From: Sporomusaceae bacterium UBA7701 | GTDB lineage: Bacteria > Bacillota > Negativicutes > Sporomusales > UBA7701 | Direction: 5' to 3' | Length of the DNA: 64,000 nucleotides | NCBI GenBank assembly: GCA_002482545.1 | Contig: DLGF01000015.1 | Coordinates: forward strand, 1 to 64,000 | Shown here: positions 16,608-26,027 of the stretch, piece by piece | Numbering within the stretch: position 1 is the stretch's first letter | How the letters are laid out: every line of letters starts with the position of its first letter | Position numbers and translations under genes: made by a program | The notes under the pieces: generated by a model | What the model saw: the letters and a program-made list of their open reading frames with translations, nothing else | Databases searched by the model: none | Told to the model about the DNA's origin: nothing

Positions 16608-17051
16608 GTGCAACTGAACCAATCGACGGATTACGCCTTCCGCGCGGTTCTGCATATGGCGTCGTTGCCTGCCGGATGCGTGGTGACAGGCGCCGCGATG
16701 GCCGGGCAGCAGATGATACCGCCCAGATTCGTCCTGAAAATCATGCATATGCTGAGCAAGGCGGGAATCGTTTCTTCCCACCGGGGAACAGGGGGCGGGT
16801 TTAGCCTGGCGAAACCCGCCGAGGAGATTTCTTTATATGACGTAATAGTGGCAATGGAGGGAGAACTCGCCATTCACCGTTGTCTCGGTGAGCGGAACTC
16901 CTGCAACAAGCATTGTACGGAGGAATGTCCCGTCCATGCGACATTGGGGCGGCTTCAGGATCAATTGATCGAAGGACTGAAGAGCACCAATTTTGGTGCG
17001 TTGGCCAGGGAACGCGTCGACCGGGAGCAGCGGTCGCATTATCGGGAGTAG
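16608..17051 (+). CDS. Rrf2-family transcriptional regulator with Fe-S-type cysteines
   Basis: This 147-residue protein has the Rrf2 winged helix (QLNQSTDYAFRAVLHMA, then SHRGTGGGFSLAKP) and four closely spaced Cys in CLGERNSCNKHCTEEC, the region that holds an iron-sulfur cluster in IscR, NsrR and RsrR. It begins with GTG at 16608 behind GGGGTGGG; a TTG at 16590 is less likely. The gene directly precedes cydABDC, so it probably adjusts cytochrome bd expression to oxygen, NO or redox state. The signal is not readable. Confidence 0.9.
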   Translation: MQLNQSTDYAFRAVLHMASLPAGCVVTGAAMAGQQMIPPRFVLKIMHMLSKAGIVSSHRGTGGGFSLAKPAEEISLYDVIVAMEGELAIHRCLGERNSCNKHCTEECPVHATLGRLQDQLIEGLKSTNFGALARERVDREQRSHYRE

Positions 17052-17066
17052 GGAGGAGGAAAAAAC

Positions 17067-18449
17067 ATGGGTGAAGTGTTGTTAGCCAGGTGGCAATTTG
17101 GAATAACGTCCACCTATCACTTCTTGTTCGTCCCGCTTACCTTGGGATTATCCATTCTCCTGGCGGTGATGGAAACGATGTATGTCCGGACCGGGAATGA
17201 ATTGTACAAGAAGATGGCTCAGTTCTGGGGAAAGCTGTTTCTCATCAATTTTGCGCTGGGCGTTGTTACCGGCCTGGTGCAGGAGTTCCAGTTCGGCATG
17301 AACTGGTCGGAATATTCCCGGTTTATGGGCGATATCTTCGGGGCGCCGCTTGCTTTGGAAGCTTTAAGCGCCTTTTATCTGGAATCCACCTTCATCGGCT
17401 TGTGGGTTTTCGGCTGGGAGCGATTGTCCAAAACGCTCCACGCCGCCGCCATTTGGATCGTGGCGTTCGCTTCCAACTTGTCGGCCTTGTGGATACTGGT
17501 GGCGAACTCTTTTATGCAAAATCCGGTGGGCTACGCCATCCGGAACGGCCGGGCGGAAATGACCGATTTCGGCGCGGTGCTGGCCAACCCCTATGTTTGG
17601 AACCAATTCCCCCATGTTCTGCTGTCGGGCCTGGCCACCGCCGGCGTATTCATCATGGCCATCAGCGCTTATCATCTGTTGCGGCATAGCAATCCGGACT
17701 TTTTCCGCCCATCCTTCAAGCTGGGGCTGACCTGCGCGCTGATCGCCAGCCTGGCGGTGGCCGGCGCCGGCCACCGCCAGGCGCAGTTTCTGGCCCAGGC
17801 CCAGCCGATGAAGCTGGCGGCGATGGAGGCGCTGTGGGAGACGGCCGATCCGGCGCCGTTGGCCCTTTACGCCTCCATTGACGAAGAAAAACAGGCCAAT
17901 TCTGTTGAGCTTGGCGTCCCCTATGCGCTGTCGCTCATGGTCTACAATTCCCCGGCCGGGGAGGTCAAAGGCCTGAAGGCGGTGCAGGCCGACTACGCCG
18001 CGCGTTTCGGCCCCGGCAACTATATCCCGGATGTGACGCCGGTATTCTGGAGTTTCAGGATTATGGTGGCCGCCGGGTTGTGGCTGATCGCCGTGACTCT
18101 GGCGGGCGCCTATTGGCTGCGCCAAGGGCGGCCGGACGGCAGCCGGTGGATATTGCAGGCGGCGGTTTGGTCGCTGCCGGTGCCTTATATCGCCAATTCC
18201 GCCGGCTGGTTTGTCACCGAGGCCGGCCGCCAGCCGTGGATTGTCTATGGGCTGCAGCAAGTGGAACAGGCCGTGTCGCCGGTGGTATCGGCCGCAGCCA
18301 TCTGGACCTCCCTGCTCGGGTTTACCCTTCTTTACGGGGGGCTGGCGGTTGTGGGACTCTATCTTATGGTCAGGATCGCCAGGCAAGGTCCGGCGGAAAA
18401 GCCGGAGCTTGAAGTTACTTCTTCCAAGGGGGTGGCGCTGTGGAACTGA
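17067..18449 (+). CDS. cydA: Cytochrome bd ubiquinol oxidase subunit I
   Basis: This 460-residue, roughly nine-helix membrane protein reduces O2 with quinol electrons. Family landmarks are H18 in TSTYHFLFVP (heme ligand), the Glu pair in LEALSAFYLESTF, HVLLSGLATAG, GHRQAQFLAQAQPMK and GWFVTEAGRQPW. The Q-loop is the short type. It starts 15 bp after the rrf2 gene with GGAGGAGG. In a strict anaerobe it serves O2 scavenging and tolerance rather than main respiration (inference). Confidence 0.96.
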   Translation: MGEVLLARWQFGITSTYHFLFVPLTLGLSILLAVMETMYVRTGNELYKKMAQFWGKLFLINFALGVVTGLVQEFQFGMNWSEYSRFMGDIFGAPLALEALSAFYLESTFIGLWVFGWERLSKTLHAAAIWIVAFASNLSALWILVANSFMQNPVGYAIRNGRAEMTDFGAVLANPYVWNQFPHVLLSGLATAGVFIMAISAYHLLRHSNPDFFRPSFKLGLTCALIASLAVAGAGHRQAQFLAQAQPMKLAAMEALWETADPAPLALYASIDEEKQANSVELGVPYALSLMVYNSPAGEVKGLKAVQADYAARFGPGNYIPDVTPVFWSFRIMVAAGLWLIAVTLAGAYWLRQGRPDGSRWILQAAVWSLPVPYIANSAGWFVTEAGRQPWIVYGLQQVEQAVSPVVSAAAIWTSLLGFTLLYGGLAVVGLYLMVRIARQGPAEKPELEVTSSKGVALWN

Positions 18450-19444
18450 ATGTCCTGTGGTTTATCCTGATCGCCGTTTTGTTCATGGGGTTCTTCTTTC
18501 TGGAAGGGTTCGACTATGGTGTCGGGATGCTGCTGCCTTTTCTCGGCCGGACCGACACCGAACGCCGCCTGCTGATCAACAGCATCGGCCCGGTCTGGGA
18601 CGGCAACGAAGTCTGGATGATCACCGCCGGGGGGGCGATGTTCGCGGCTTTCCCCCATATGTACGCGACCTTGTTCAGCGGGTTTTATCTGGCGCTGTTC
18701 CTGATGCTGGTGGCGCTTATCCTGCGGGGGATAGCCTTTGAGTTCCGCAGCAAGCAGCCGGGTCCGGCCTGGCGCGGCACCTGGGACTGGATGATTTTCG
18801 GCGGCAGCCTTGTTCCGGCGCTGCTATGGGGAGTGGCTGTGACCAACCTGCTCCAGGGGGTGCCGATCGACAGCCGGATGCAATACGCCGGAACCTTTTT
18901 CGACCTGCTCAGCCCCTATACCCTGGCGGGCGGTCTGGCTTTCCTGTTCGTCTTTGCCTATCACGGCGCGGCCTATCTGACGCTCAAGGTGGAAGGCGAA
19001 CTGGTGGACCGCGCCCGGGAAGCGGCGCTGCGGCTCGGCGTGCCGGCTGCGGTGATGTGCCTCGGGCTGGTGGCCTTGACCCATCTCCAAACGGATTTGT
19101 TCAACTGGCCGGCGGCAGGAGTCCTTTTATACCTGGCGGTCGCCGGTTTCGCGGGGTCCTACGCGGCCATGGCGGCCCGGCGGTTTGGCTGGGCGTTTAT
19201 CGGCAGTTCCCTGACCATCGTACTGACTACGGTGGCTTTGTTCACGGGACTCTTCCCCCGCCTGATGGTTTCCAGCCTGAATCCGGCCTGGAGCCTGACG
19301 ATTGTGAACGCGGCGTCAAGCCCCTATACGCTGAAAATCATGACCATTGCCGCCCTGACGCTGGTGCCGGTGGTGCTGGCCTACCAGGCCTGGACCTATT
19401 GGGTGTTCCGGAAGCGCGTGAGCGCCCGGCACCTGGAATATTAA
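18440..19444 (+). CDS. cydB: Cytochrome bd ubiquinol oxidase subunit II
   Basis: This 334-residue membrane partner of CydA begins MELNVLWFILIAVLFMGFFF and carries GFDYGVGMLLPF and PVWDGNEVWMITAGGAMFAAFP, typical of CydB. The GTG start overlaps the end of cydA by 10 bp, implying translational coupling. Confidence 0.96.
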   Translation: MELNVLWFILIAVLFMGFFFLEGFDYGVGMLLPFLGRTDTERRLLINSIGPVWDGNEVWMITAGGAMFAAFPHMYATLFSGFYLALFLMLVALILRGIAFEFRSKQPGPAWRGTWDWMIFGGSLVPALLWGVAVTNLLQGVPIDSRMQYAGTFFDLLSPYTLAGGLAFLFVFAYHGAAYLTLKVEGELVDRAREAALRLGVPAAVMCLGLVALTHLQTDLFNWPAAGVLLYLAVAGFAGSYAAMAARRFGWAFIGSSLTIVLTTVALFTGLFPRLMVSSLNPAWSLTIVNAASSPYTLKIMTIAALTLVPVVLAYQAWTYWVFRKRVSARHLEY

Positions 19445-19458
19445 CGGAGGATTCGGCG

Positions 19459-19495
19459 GGCCGACGGCAACCTTACCTGTTGTCGCGGCCTTTTT
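19459..19495 (+). terminator. Possible weak attenuator between cydB and cydD
   Basis: GGCCG (19459-19463) can pair with CGGCC (19486-19490), followed by TTTTT. The inner stem is imperfect. It may reduce, but not stop, expression of cydDC. Confidence 0.35.
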
Positions 19496-19572
19496 CCCTT
19501 TAGGAACGGAAAGGGATTTGACCCGGGCCCAAGCGGGCCGGGCCAGCCGGATCTAGAACTGGAGGTCCCGTG

Positions 19573-21300
19573 ATGCTACTCCCGGATCTGCGGCAAGAAG
19601 TGAGGGGAAACAACCGGCTGTACTGGCTGCTGGGCGTCGGCCTGGGCACTGGCGGAGCGGCCGTGGCTCAGGCTTACTGCCTGGCGGTGATAATCGACGG
19701 AGTCTTTATCGGCGGGCAGGAAACGGCCGGCCTGACGCCGTGGCTGAGCGCCCTCGCCCTGCTCATCCTGCTGAGGGCGGTTTTGGTCTGGACGGCGGAG
19801 CGGCTGGGCTTCCGCCTTGCCGCCGAGGTTCGGGACAGGCTGCGCCAGCGCGTGCTGAAAAAGATCTTCGCCGGGGGGCCGGTAGCCATGGGCGATGAGC
19901 AGACCGGCGATATCGCCCATACGCTGGGGGAGGGCATCGACAGCCTGGAGCCGTATTTCGCCCGCTATCTGCCCCAGGTGGTCGCGGCGGTGCTGGTGCC
20001 GCTGCTCGTTTTGCTGACCGTCGTGGCCCAGGACAGGCTTTCGGCGATTATTTTACTGATTACCGCTCCGCTGATGCCCATTTTCATGAACCTGATCGGA
20101 AGTTGGGCCAAAGGGCTGAGCGAGCGGCGATGGGACGTGCTCAGCCGACTGAGCGCCCATTTCTATGATGTTCTGCAGGGCCTGACCACGCTGAAACTGT
20201 TTGGGCGGAGCCGCGAACAGACGGCGATCGTGTATCGGGCGAGCGAAGAGTTCCGGAAGGCGACTCTGGAAGTGCTGCGCGTCGCCTTCCTTTCCGCTCT
20301 GGTGCTGGAGCTTCTGGCGACCGTCAGCACGGCGATCGTCGCCGTTACCGTCGGACTCAAGCTGCTGTACGGCGGGATCGGTTTCAGGGAGGCCTTCTTC
20401 ATCCTGGTGCTGGCCCCGGAATTCTACCTGCCCTTTCGCCTGCTCGGCAGTCATTTCCACGCCAGCTTGACCGCCCGGGCGGCCACGGAGAGAATAGCGC
20501 GGCTCCTCCTCGACCGGACCGCCGTTTCGACGCCGGTGCCGGAGGCCGAACCCTTCGAGGCGCCTGAGGGAATTGGCATTGCTTTCGAAGAGGTCACCGT
20601 CTGTTATCCCGGGCGGGCCAATCCCGCCCTTTCACGGGTGAGTTTCCGGCTGCGCCCGGGGGAACAGTCGGCCCTTGTGGGGCCGAGCGGTGCGGGGAAA
20701 AGCACGGTCGCGAATCTGCTTCTGGGCTTTTTGAGTCCCGACGCCGGCGTCATCGAGGTCAACGGCCGGGACCTCGCCGGCATCCGGCGCTCGGAATGGC
20801 TCGGAAAGGTGGCCTATATTCCGCAATTTCCCCATATCTTTGCCGGGACGGTCGGCGAAAACATCCGCCTCGGCGCCCCCGGCGGGGAGGACAGGATGGT
20901 TGCCGCGGCGGAAGCCGCCGGAATCCATGAATTTGTCGAGACGCTGCCAAGGGGCTATCGGGCCCCGGTCGGGGAAGGGGGCATGGCCCTGAGCGGCGGA
21001 GAAGCCCAGCGAATCGCGCTGGCAAGAGCCTTCTTCCGGAATTCGCCGGTACTCATCCTGGACGAGGCGACCGCCTGGCTCGACCCCCGGGCGGAGGACC
21101 GGGTGAAAGAGTCGCTGCAGCGGCTGATGCAGGGTAAAACGGTGCTGATTATCGCCCATCGTCTGTCGACAATCGCCAAGGCCGATCAGGTCATCGTGCT
21201 GGAAAGCGGCCGGGTGGTTGAACAGGGAAGGCCGCAGGACCTTTTGGCCCGGGAGGGGGTGTACCGCCGGATGATGGCTGCTTACCGGGGAATCCGATGA
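19573..21300 (+). CDS. cydD: Thiol reductant ABC exporter subunit CydD
   Basis: This 575-residue half-transporter has an N-terminal six-helix membrane domain and a C-terminal ATPase domain with Walker A GPSGAGKST, signature LSGGEAQRIALARA and Walker B VLILDEATAWLD. CydDC exports cysteine/glutathione to allow heme loading of cytochrome bd. GGAGG is 7 nt before the ATG at 19573; the adjacent GTG at 19570 is less likely. It overlaps cydC by 4 bp (ATGA). Confidence 0.93.
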   Translation: MLLPDLRQEVRGNNRLYWLLGVGLGTGGAAVAQAYCLAVIIDGVFIGGQETAGLTPWLSALALLILLRAVLVWTAERLGFRLAAEVRDRLRQRVLKKIFAGGPVAMGDEQTGDIAHTLGEGIDSLEPYFARYLPQVVAAVLVPLLVLLTVVAQDRLSAIILLITAPLMPIFMNLIGSWAKGLSERRWDVLSRLSAHFYDVLQGLTTLKLFGRSREQTAIVYRASEEFRKATLEVLRVAFLSALVLELLATVSTAIVAVTVGLKLLYGGIGFREAFFILVLAPEFYLPFRLLGSHFHASLTARAATERIARLLLDRTAVSTPVPEAEPFEAPEGIGIAFEEVTVCYPGRANPALSRVSFRLRPGEQSALVGPSGAGKSTVANLLLGFLSPDAGVIEVNGRDLAGIRRSEWLGKVAYIPQFPHIFAGTVGENIRLGAPGGEDRMVAAAEAAGIHEFVETLPRGYRAPVGEGGMALSGGEAQRIALARAFFRNSPVLILDEATAWLDPRAEDRVKESLQRLMQGKTVLIIAHRLSTIAKADQVIVLESGRVVEQGRPQDLLAREGVYRRMMAAYRGIR

Positions 21301-23021
21301 AGTGCCTCAGGCGGCTGTTGCGGGAAATCCCCCTGCCGTGGCCGGCTCTGACGGCGGCTGTGCTGAGCGGAGCCCTGACGGTGGGAGCGAACGTCGGCAT
21401 GCTGGCCACCGCCGCCTATCTGATCTCTCTGGCCGCGCTCCATCCGCCGCTGGCGGCGGTGACCATGGCCGTTACCGGGGTGCGGTTCTTTACCCTGGTC
21501 CGGGCGGGAGCGCGTTATCTGGAGAGGTATATCGCCCATGACGCCGCCTTCCGGCTGGTCAGCGGAATCCGGGTATGGTTTTACGCGCGGGTCGAACCGC
21601 GGGTCCCCGGCGGGCTGGGCGGAATCGGCGCGACCGGCCTTTGGCAGCGGGCGGTGGCTGATGTGGAAACGCTGCAGTTCTTTTTTCTCCGGGTCCTCCT
21701 GCCGCCCGGGGTCGCCGTTGTTGTCGGCGTCGCCGTGGGGCTGGCGCTGTGCCGGGTAGGGACGCCCTTCGCCGCGGTGTTTGCCATTGGCTTTGGCCTG
21801 GCGGGAGTCGCCCTGCCTCTGGGGCTGAGGAGCCTGGGGCGGGGCGCCGGAGCGGCGGTCATCCGGACGCGGGCGCGGCTGAGGGCCTTGCTGGCCGATA
21901 GTTTGCTGGGACTCAGGGATCTGGCGGCCTCCCATCAACAGGAGGAACAGCTGGAGAAGGTCCGGGCCGCCGAGCAGGCTTACGCCGCGGCCGAGGGGCG
22001 CGCCGCCCATGTCAACGGCTTGGGTGAGGCCGGCGGCCAGCTGCTCGCGCAAGCTACCGTGCTGGCGGCGGTGCTGACGGCGATCCCCCTGATCCGGGCC
22101 GGGGCGATGGACGGCGTATGGCTGGCCGCGCTTGCCCTGGCGATCCAGGGAGCCTTTGAAGCGGCGCTGCCGCTGGCCCAGAACTTCCACTTCGGCGAAG
22201 AAAGCGCGGCCGCCGCCGGGCGGCTGCTCGAGGTGGGCGATGGAGCCCCCGCGGTGGAGGAAGGCCGGGGCCTGACGGAAGTTGCCGGCAACTTTGATCT
22301 GGTGGCGGAAAATCTGTGTTTCCGCTACCCGGCCGCCCGGCAATGGGGACTTAAGAATCTGACCTTTTCCGTTCCCGCCGGCAGCCGCGTCGCAATCGTT
22401 GGCGCGAGCGGAGCGGGGAAAAGCACGCTGGCCGCGCTCTTAGTCCGGTTCTGGGAATACCGGGGGAGCATCCGCCTGGCGGGCAGGGAACTGAAGGATT
22501 ATTCGCCGGCGGCCGTTCGTGAAGTCATCGGCCTGGTGCCGCAGCACATCCATATTTTCAATGCCTCGCTGGCCGACAATATCCGCGTGGCCGCCCCGCA
22601 GGCCGGCTTGGCCGATGTCCGGGCGGCGGCGGTCCAGGCCGGGTTGGACGGCGTCATTCAGGCTCTGCCGCATGGAATGGATACTTTCCTGGGCGTAAAC
22701 GGGCACGCGCTGTCCGGCGGCGAGCGGCAGCGGCTGGCGATCGCCCGGGTGCTTCTGCAGCGGCCGGCGATCGTTATCCTGGATGAACCGGCGGCCAGCC
22801 TGGACCCGGCCGGGGAGCGCGCCGTCATGGACGCCGCGCGGCAAGCGTTGGGGGGAAGTACGCTTATGGTGATTACTCACCGTCTGACCGGACTGGAGGA
22901 CATGAATGAAATCCTGGTGCTGGACGCCGGCCGTCTGGCGGAACGGGGGCGGTATACGGAGCTGTTGGCCCGGCAAGGGCTTTTCCATAAGATGTGGCAG
23001 TATCAGCGGGATACGATCTGA
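21297..23021 (+). CDS. cydC: Thiol reductant ABC exporter subunit CydC
   Basis: This 574-residue half-transporter partners CydD: an N-terminal membrane domain, then an ATPase domain with Walker A GASGAGKST, signature LSGGERQRLAIARV and Walker B IVILDEPAASLD. The ATG overlaps the cydD stop codon. It is the last gene of the rrf2-cydABDC unit and ends at a strong terminator. Confidence 0.93.
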   Translation: MKCLRRLLREIPLPWPALTAAVLSGALTVGANVGMLATAAYLISLAALHPPLAAVTMAVTGVRFFTLVRAGARYLERYIAHDAAFRLVSGIRVWFYARVEPRVPGGLGGIGATGLWQRAVADVETLQFFFLRVLLPPGVAVVVGVAVGLALCRVGTPFAAVFAIGFGLAGVALPLGLRSLGRGAGAAVIRTRARLRALLADSLLGLRDLAASHQQEEQLEKVRAAEQAYAAAEGRAAHVNGLGEAGGQLLAQATVLAAVLTAIPLIRAGAMDGVWLAALALAIQGAFEAALPLAQNFHFGEESAAAAGRLLEVGDGAPAVEEGRGLTEVAGNFDLVAENLCFRYPAARQWGLKNLTFSVPAGSRVAIVGASGAGKSTLAALLVRFWEYRGSIRLAGRELKDYSPAAVREVIGLVPQHIHIFNASLADNIRVAAPQAGLADVRAAAVQAGLDGVIQALPHGMDTFLGVNGHALSGGERQRLAIARVLLQRPAIVILDEPAASLDPAGERAVMDAARQALGGSTLMVITHRLTGLEDMNEILVLDAGRLAERGRYTELLARQGLFHKMWQYQRDTI

Positions 23022-23027
23022 TAAAAA

Positions 23028-23059
23028 CCCCCGCGCCTGTTCAACAGGCGCGGGGGTTT
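23028..23059. terminator. Strong bidirectional terminator
   Basis: CCCCCGCGCCTGT (23028-23040) pairs with ACAGGCGCGGGGG (23044-23056) around a TCA loop. A-tract and T-tract flanks serve both cydC (plus) and the aldolase gene (minus). Confidence 0.92.
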
Positions 23060-23066
23060 CTGCCGG

Positions 23067-23993
23067 TTATAATTTGTGGCTCGAGTTGAGCACATTTTTG
23101 ATTTTATGCTGCACCATCTGCTTGATGGCTTCCCGGGCCGGTTTGAGATATTGGCGGGGGTCGAAGTCCGCGGGATTCTTGGCGAAATGCTCGCGGATGG
23201 TGGCGGTCATGGCCAGGCGCAGATCGGTGTCGATGTTGATTTTGCAGACGCCCATCGAGCCGGCCTTGAACAGCATTTCCTCGGGCACGCCTTTGGCGTC
23301 CTTGAGTTGGCCGCCGTAAGCGTTGCATTTGGCGACGAACTCCGGCAAAACAGTGGAGGCGCCATGCAGGACGAGCGGGAAACCGGGGAGGAGTTTGGCG
23401 ATTTGACCGAGGCGGGGGAAATCGAGGGAAGCCTCGCCCTTGAACTTGTAGGCGCCATGGCTGGTGCCGATGGCGACCGCCAATGAGTCGCAGCCTGTTC
23501 TATGTACGAAGTCCGCAGCTTGCTCGGGGTCGGTATAGGTGGCGTCCTTGGCGCTGACGTTGACGGCGTCCTCGACGCCGGCCAGGCGGCCGAGCTCGGC
23601 TTCGACGGCTACGCCGCGGGCGTGGGCGTATTCGACCACCTTCTTGGTCAGGGCAACATTTTCTTCATAGGGCAACTTGGAGCCGTCGATCATAACCGAG
23701 GTGAAGCCTCCGTCGACGCAAGCCTTGCAGATTTCGAAATCTTCGCCGTGGTCCAGATGCAAACAGATGGGAAGGCCACTATCTTCGACGGCGGCTTCCA
23801 CCAGCTTTATCAGATAGATGTGTTTTGCATATTTGCGGGCACCGGCCGACACCTGCAGGATGATGGGGGCTTGTTCTTCCTTGGCGGCGTCGACAATGCC
23901 CTGGATGATTTCCATGTTATTGACGTTGAAAGCGCCGACGGCATATTTTCCATAGGCCTTTTTGAACATTTCGGCCGAGGAGACTAACGGCAT
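23067..23993 (-). CDS. fba: Class II fructose-bisphosphate aldolase
   Basis: This 308-residue zinc aldolase of glycolysis/gluconeogenesis cleaves fructose-1,6-bisphosphate. The catalytic Asp and first zinc His are D81 and H82 in CLHLDHGED; EAELG and GTSHGAYKF supply further ligands. On the minus strand CTAGGAGGGATAGCT precedes the ATG at 23993; an upstream start at 24026 adds 11 residues without a ribosome site. A TATAAT (minus, 24027-24032) is a likely -10 box. Confidence 0.95.
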   Translation of the reverse strand: MPLVSSAEMFKKAYGKYAVGAFNVNNMEIIQGIVDAAKEEQAPIILQVSAGARKYAKHIYLIKLVEAAVEDSGLPICLHLDHGEDFEICKACVDGGFTSVMIDGSKLPYEENVALTKKVVEYAHARGVAVEAELGRLAGVEDAVNVSAKDATYTDPEQAADFVHRTGCDSLAVAIGTSHGAYKFKGEASLDFPRLGQIAKLLPGFPLVLHGASTVLPEFVAKCNAYGGQLKDAKGVPEEMLFKAGSMGVCKINIDTDLRLAMTATIREHFAKNPADFDPRQYLKPAREAIKQMVQHKIKNVLNSSHKL

Positions 23994-24087
23994 AGCTATC
24001 CCTCCTAGATGTTTTTTGCCACCCACATTATACCATAAATGGCCAGGGCTAGGGTAAAAATGTTATACTGTCCGGCAAACAGGAGGC

Positions 24088-24957
24088 CTATATGGCCGCT
24101 TTGCCGATCAGTCCGGCCATATCCTGCGGCAACGGACTGGCAAGGGAAAGGGTCTCATGAGTGACCGGATGGGGAAAGACCAGTTCGGCGGCGTGAAGGG
24201 CCTGGCGCTGAATGGGGAGGGTCGGTCCGCCGTACAGATCATCGCCCAGAATGGGGTGTCCGATATGGGCCAGGTGGACGCGCAGCTGATGGGTGCGGCC
24301 GGTGGCGAGCCGGAGACGGACAAGGCTGTATTCGCCGAGATTCCGAAGGGTCTCGTAAAAGGTCACCGCCAACTTCCCGTCGGGGCGCACTATGCGCTGA
24401 ATGATGCTGGCCGGATGGCGCCCGATGGGGGCGTCGATCACGCCGGCCGCCGGCGACGGCGATCCGGCGACGAGGGCCAGGTAGACGCGCGAAAGGTTTT
24501 TTCCCCCGCCGGCAAACAGGAGGTGCTGAATATGCGGGTTTTTGGCGATGAGCACCAGGCCGGACGTATTGCGGTCAAGGCGATGGGCCGGATGAAAGCC
24601 GCAGTGAACGCCGTGAAGCCTGTAATGGTGAACGACGGCGTTGGCCAGGGTCGGCTCCGCGGGATCGCCGGTCGGGTGGACCAGGAGACCGGCCGGCTTG
24701 TCGGCCACCAGCAGGAACTCATCTTCGTAGACTATGTCCAGAGGCAAAGGCAAGGGCGGGATATTGCATTCGCCGGGCCAGCGGATAACGACGCTGTCGC
24801 CGGGGTGAATGGTCTGCCGCCAATCGGCCGGCTGCCCGTTGATCAGAACGGCGCCGGCCGTCCGCTTGAGTTTCCGGCGGAGGGTGAGGGAAATTTTCAG
24901 GCGGCGCATCAGTTCTCCGACCGGCAGCGGTCCGGCGTCTTCGGGAATTCGTATCAT
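24088..24957 (-). CDS. RluA-family 23S rRNA/tRNA pseudouridine synthase
   Basis: This 289-residue protein has an N-terminal S4-like RNA-binding part (about 1-60) and the RluA catalytic domain, with the nucleophilic Asp in PAHRLDRNTSGLVL and GRTHQLRVHLAHIGHPILGD. It converts uridine to pseudouridine in structured RNA; the exact target is unknown. It is 95 bp upstream of the aldolase gene, which has its own -10 box. Confidence 0.92.
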   Translation of the reverse strand: MIRIPEDAGPLPVGELMRRLKISLTLRRKLKRTAGAVLINGQPADWRQTIHPGDSVVIRWPGECNIPPLPLPLDIVYEDEFLLVADKPAGLLVHPTGDPAEPTLANAVVHHYRLHGVHCGFHPAHRLDRNTSGLVLIAKNPHIQHLLFAGGGKNLSRVYLALVAGSPSPAAGVIDAPIGRHPASIIQRIVRPDGKLAVTFYETLRNLGEYSLVRLRLATGRTHQLRVHLAHIGHPILGDDLYGGPTLPIQRQALHAAELVFPHPVTHETLSLASPLPQDMAGLIGKAAI

Positions 24958-25100
24958 TTGTATGGCGGTCCTTTAGCGGTTTTTATATAGTATTTCGCAC
25001 CAGGGGGCTGGAAATCCTCGTAAAGTGCATTACACATAAAATATGCCGCTGAGCAGAGAAGAGCCCGGCGGCCGAACGGATCGCCCGAAGCTTTCCGTTC

Positions 25101-25130
25101 CAAAGAAAAAATACTGCCTGGAAAGGCAGT
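25101..25130 (-). terminator. Intrinsic terminator (minus strand)
   Basis: The stem ACTGCCT/AGGCAGT with a 4-base loop is followed on the minus strand by ATTTTTTCTTTG. It ends the gene at 25137-25604. Confidence 0.8.
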
Positions 25131-25136
25131 CTTTTT

Positions 25137-25604
25137 TCACATGATGTCCTGGATCATGGCATTCAACTCGGCTATATGTTCGCGTTCCATGGCCATGGAT
25201 TCTTTGAGATAATCACTCATCGGGTTTCCACGCCAGCCGTATACATCGTAGAAGCGGCGGTGACGGCGGATCAGGGCGATCAATAAGAGTTCAAGAAGCT
25301 GACGGTTGCCGAAAGTGTCCTGACTCAAATCGTCGGCGTCGTCGGTGTCGCGAGTCATGCCATGCTTGCCTAGCGCGCCGGCCAGAATTTCATCATGCAT
25401 GGCGATCATATGCAATACGTCCAGATAGCTGTTCCAATGGTTGATAGTCATGTCGTCCAGAAGATCGCGCATCGTCCCGATTGCCTCATCAGTTGCCTGA
25501 AGGGCTGTGCGCATAAGCTCGAGTTGTTCGAAAGCTTCCTGATGCAACCGCCGCATGTGCTCGATATCGACTGACATATGTCTTCGGTCACGTGCTTTTC
25601 TCAC
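25137..25604 (-). CDS. Hypothetical helical protein
   Basis: This protein of about 155 residues matches no family I recognise. It is almost entirely helical and charged, rich in Met, His and Arg, with an acidic DTDDADD stretch in the middle and a conserved-looking tail (YDVYGWRGNPMSDYLKESMAMEREHIAELN). AGGAGGG lies 6 nt before a GTG at 25604, which is a better start than one at 25673. It is 90 bp downstream of the Cys-rich gene at 25695-26027 and probably shares its transcript. Confidence 0.7.
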   Translation of the reverse strand: MRKARDRRHMSVDIEHMRRLHQEAFEQLELMRTALQATDEAIGTMRDLLDDMTINHWNSYLDVLHMIAMHDEILAGALGKHGMTRDTDDADDLSQDTFGNRQLLELLLIALIRRHRRFYDVYGWRGNPMSDYLKESMAMEREHIAELNAMIQDIM

Positions 25605-25694
25605 GGCAATCCCTCCTGCAAGGGAACTTTTATATATCTTATGCCGTCTCGAAAAGAGATGTGAACAATGCAATGAGGTTATCGGCGGTCAGGT

Positions 25695-26027
25695 TTATTT
25701 AAAAGGAGCAATGAACCGGATCATCTTGATAGGAACATGCAGAGACAGACAACGGCGGCGCAGATTGACATTCACGATAATAAAATCGCAGCCGACATAG
25801 CACAGCGTGCCGCAGAAAGACTCGCGACCGCAGATCCGGGCATCCACGCTGAAGATAACTTCGTCGCCCAGCAGGCAGAGGATGCGGTCCTTGAGGGTTT
25901 CGCGGTGGAAATCATACATTTTGTACGGCATCGGCTCTTCGCAGCACATGTCTTTCTCCATATACTCGTCACAGCAAGGTTCCATCTTATCTTCGCATTG
26001 ATACCAGTGCGGATATTTGAAATCCAT
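25695..26027 (-). CDS. Hypothetical Cys-rich small protein
   Basis: This 110-residue protein has about ten Cys. An N-terminal CED/CCDEY/CCEEP segment looks metal-binding or coat-like. A beta-rich second half (VIFSVDARICGRESFCGTL, then FIIVNVNLRRRCLSLHVP) recalls small LSm-like domains of spore-coat-associated proteins. AAGGAGG precedes the ATG. A spore-coat role is a guess from composition only. Confidence 0.65.
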   Translation of the reverse strand: MDFKYPHWYQCEDKMEPCCDEYMEKDMCCEEPMPYKMYDFHRETLKDRILCLLGDEVIFSVDARICGRESFCGTLCYVGCDFIIVNVNLRRRCLSLHVPIKMIRFIAPFK

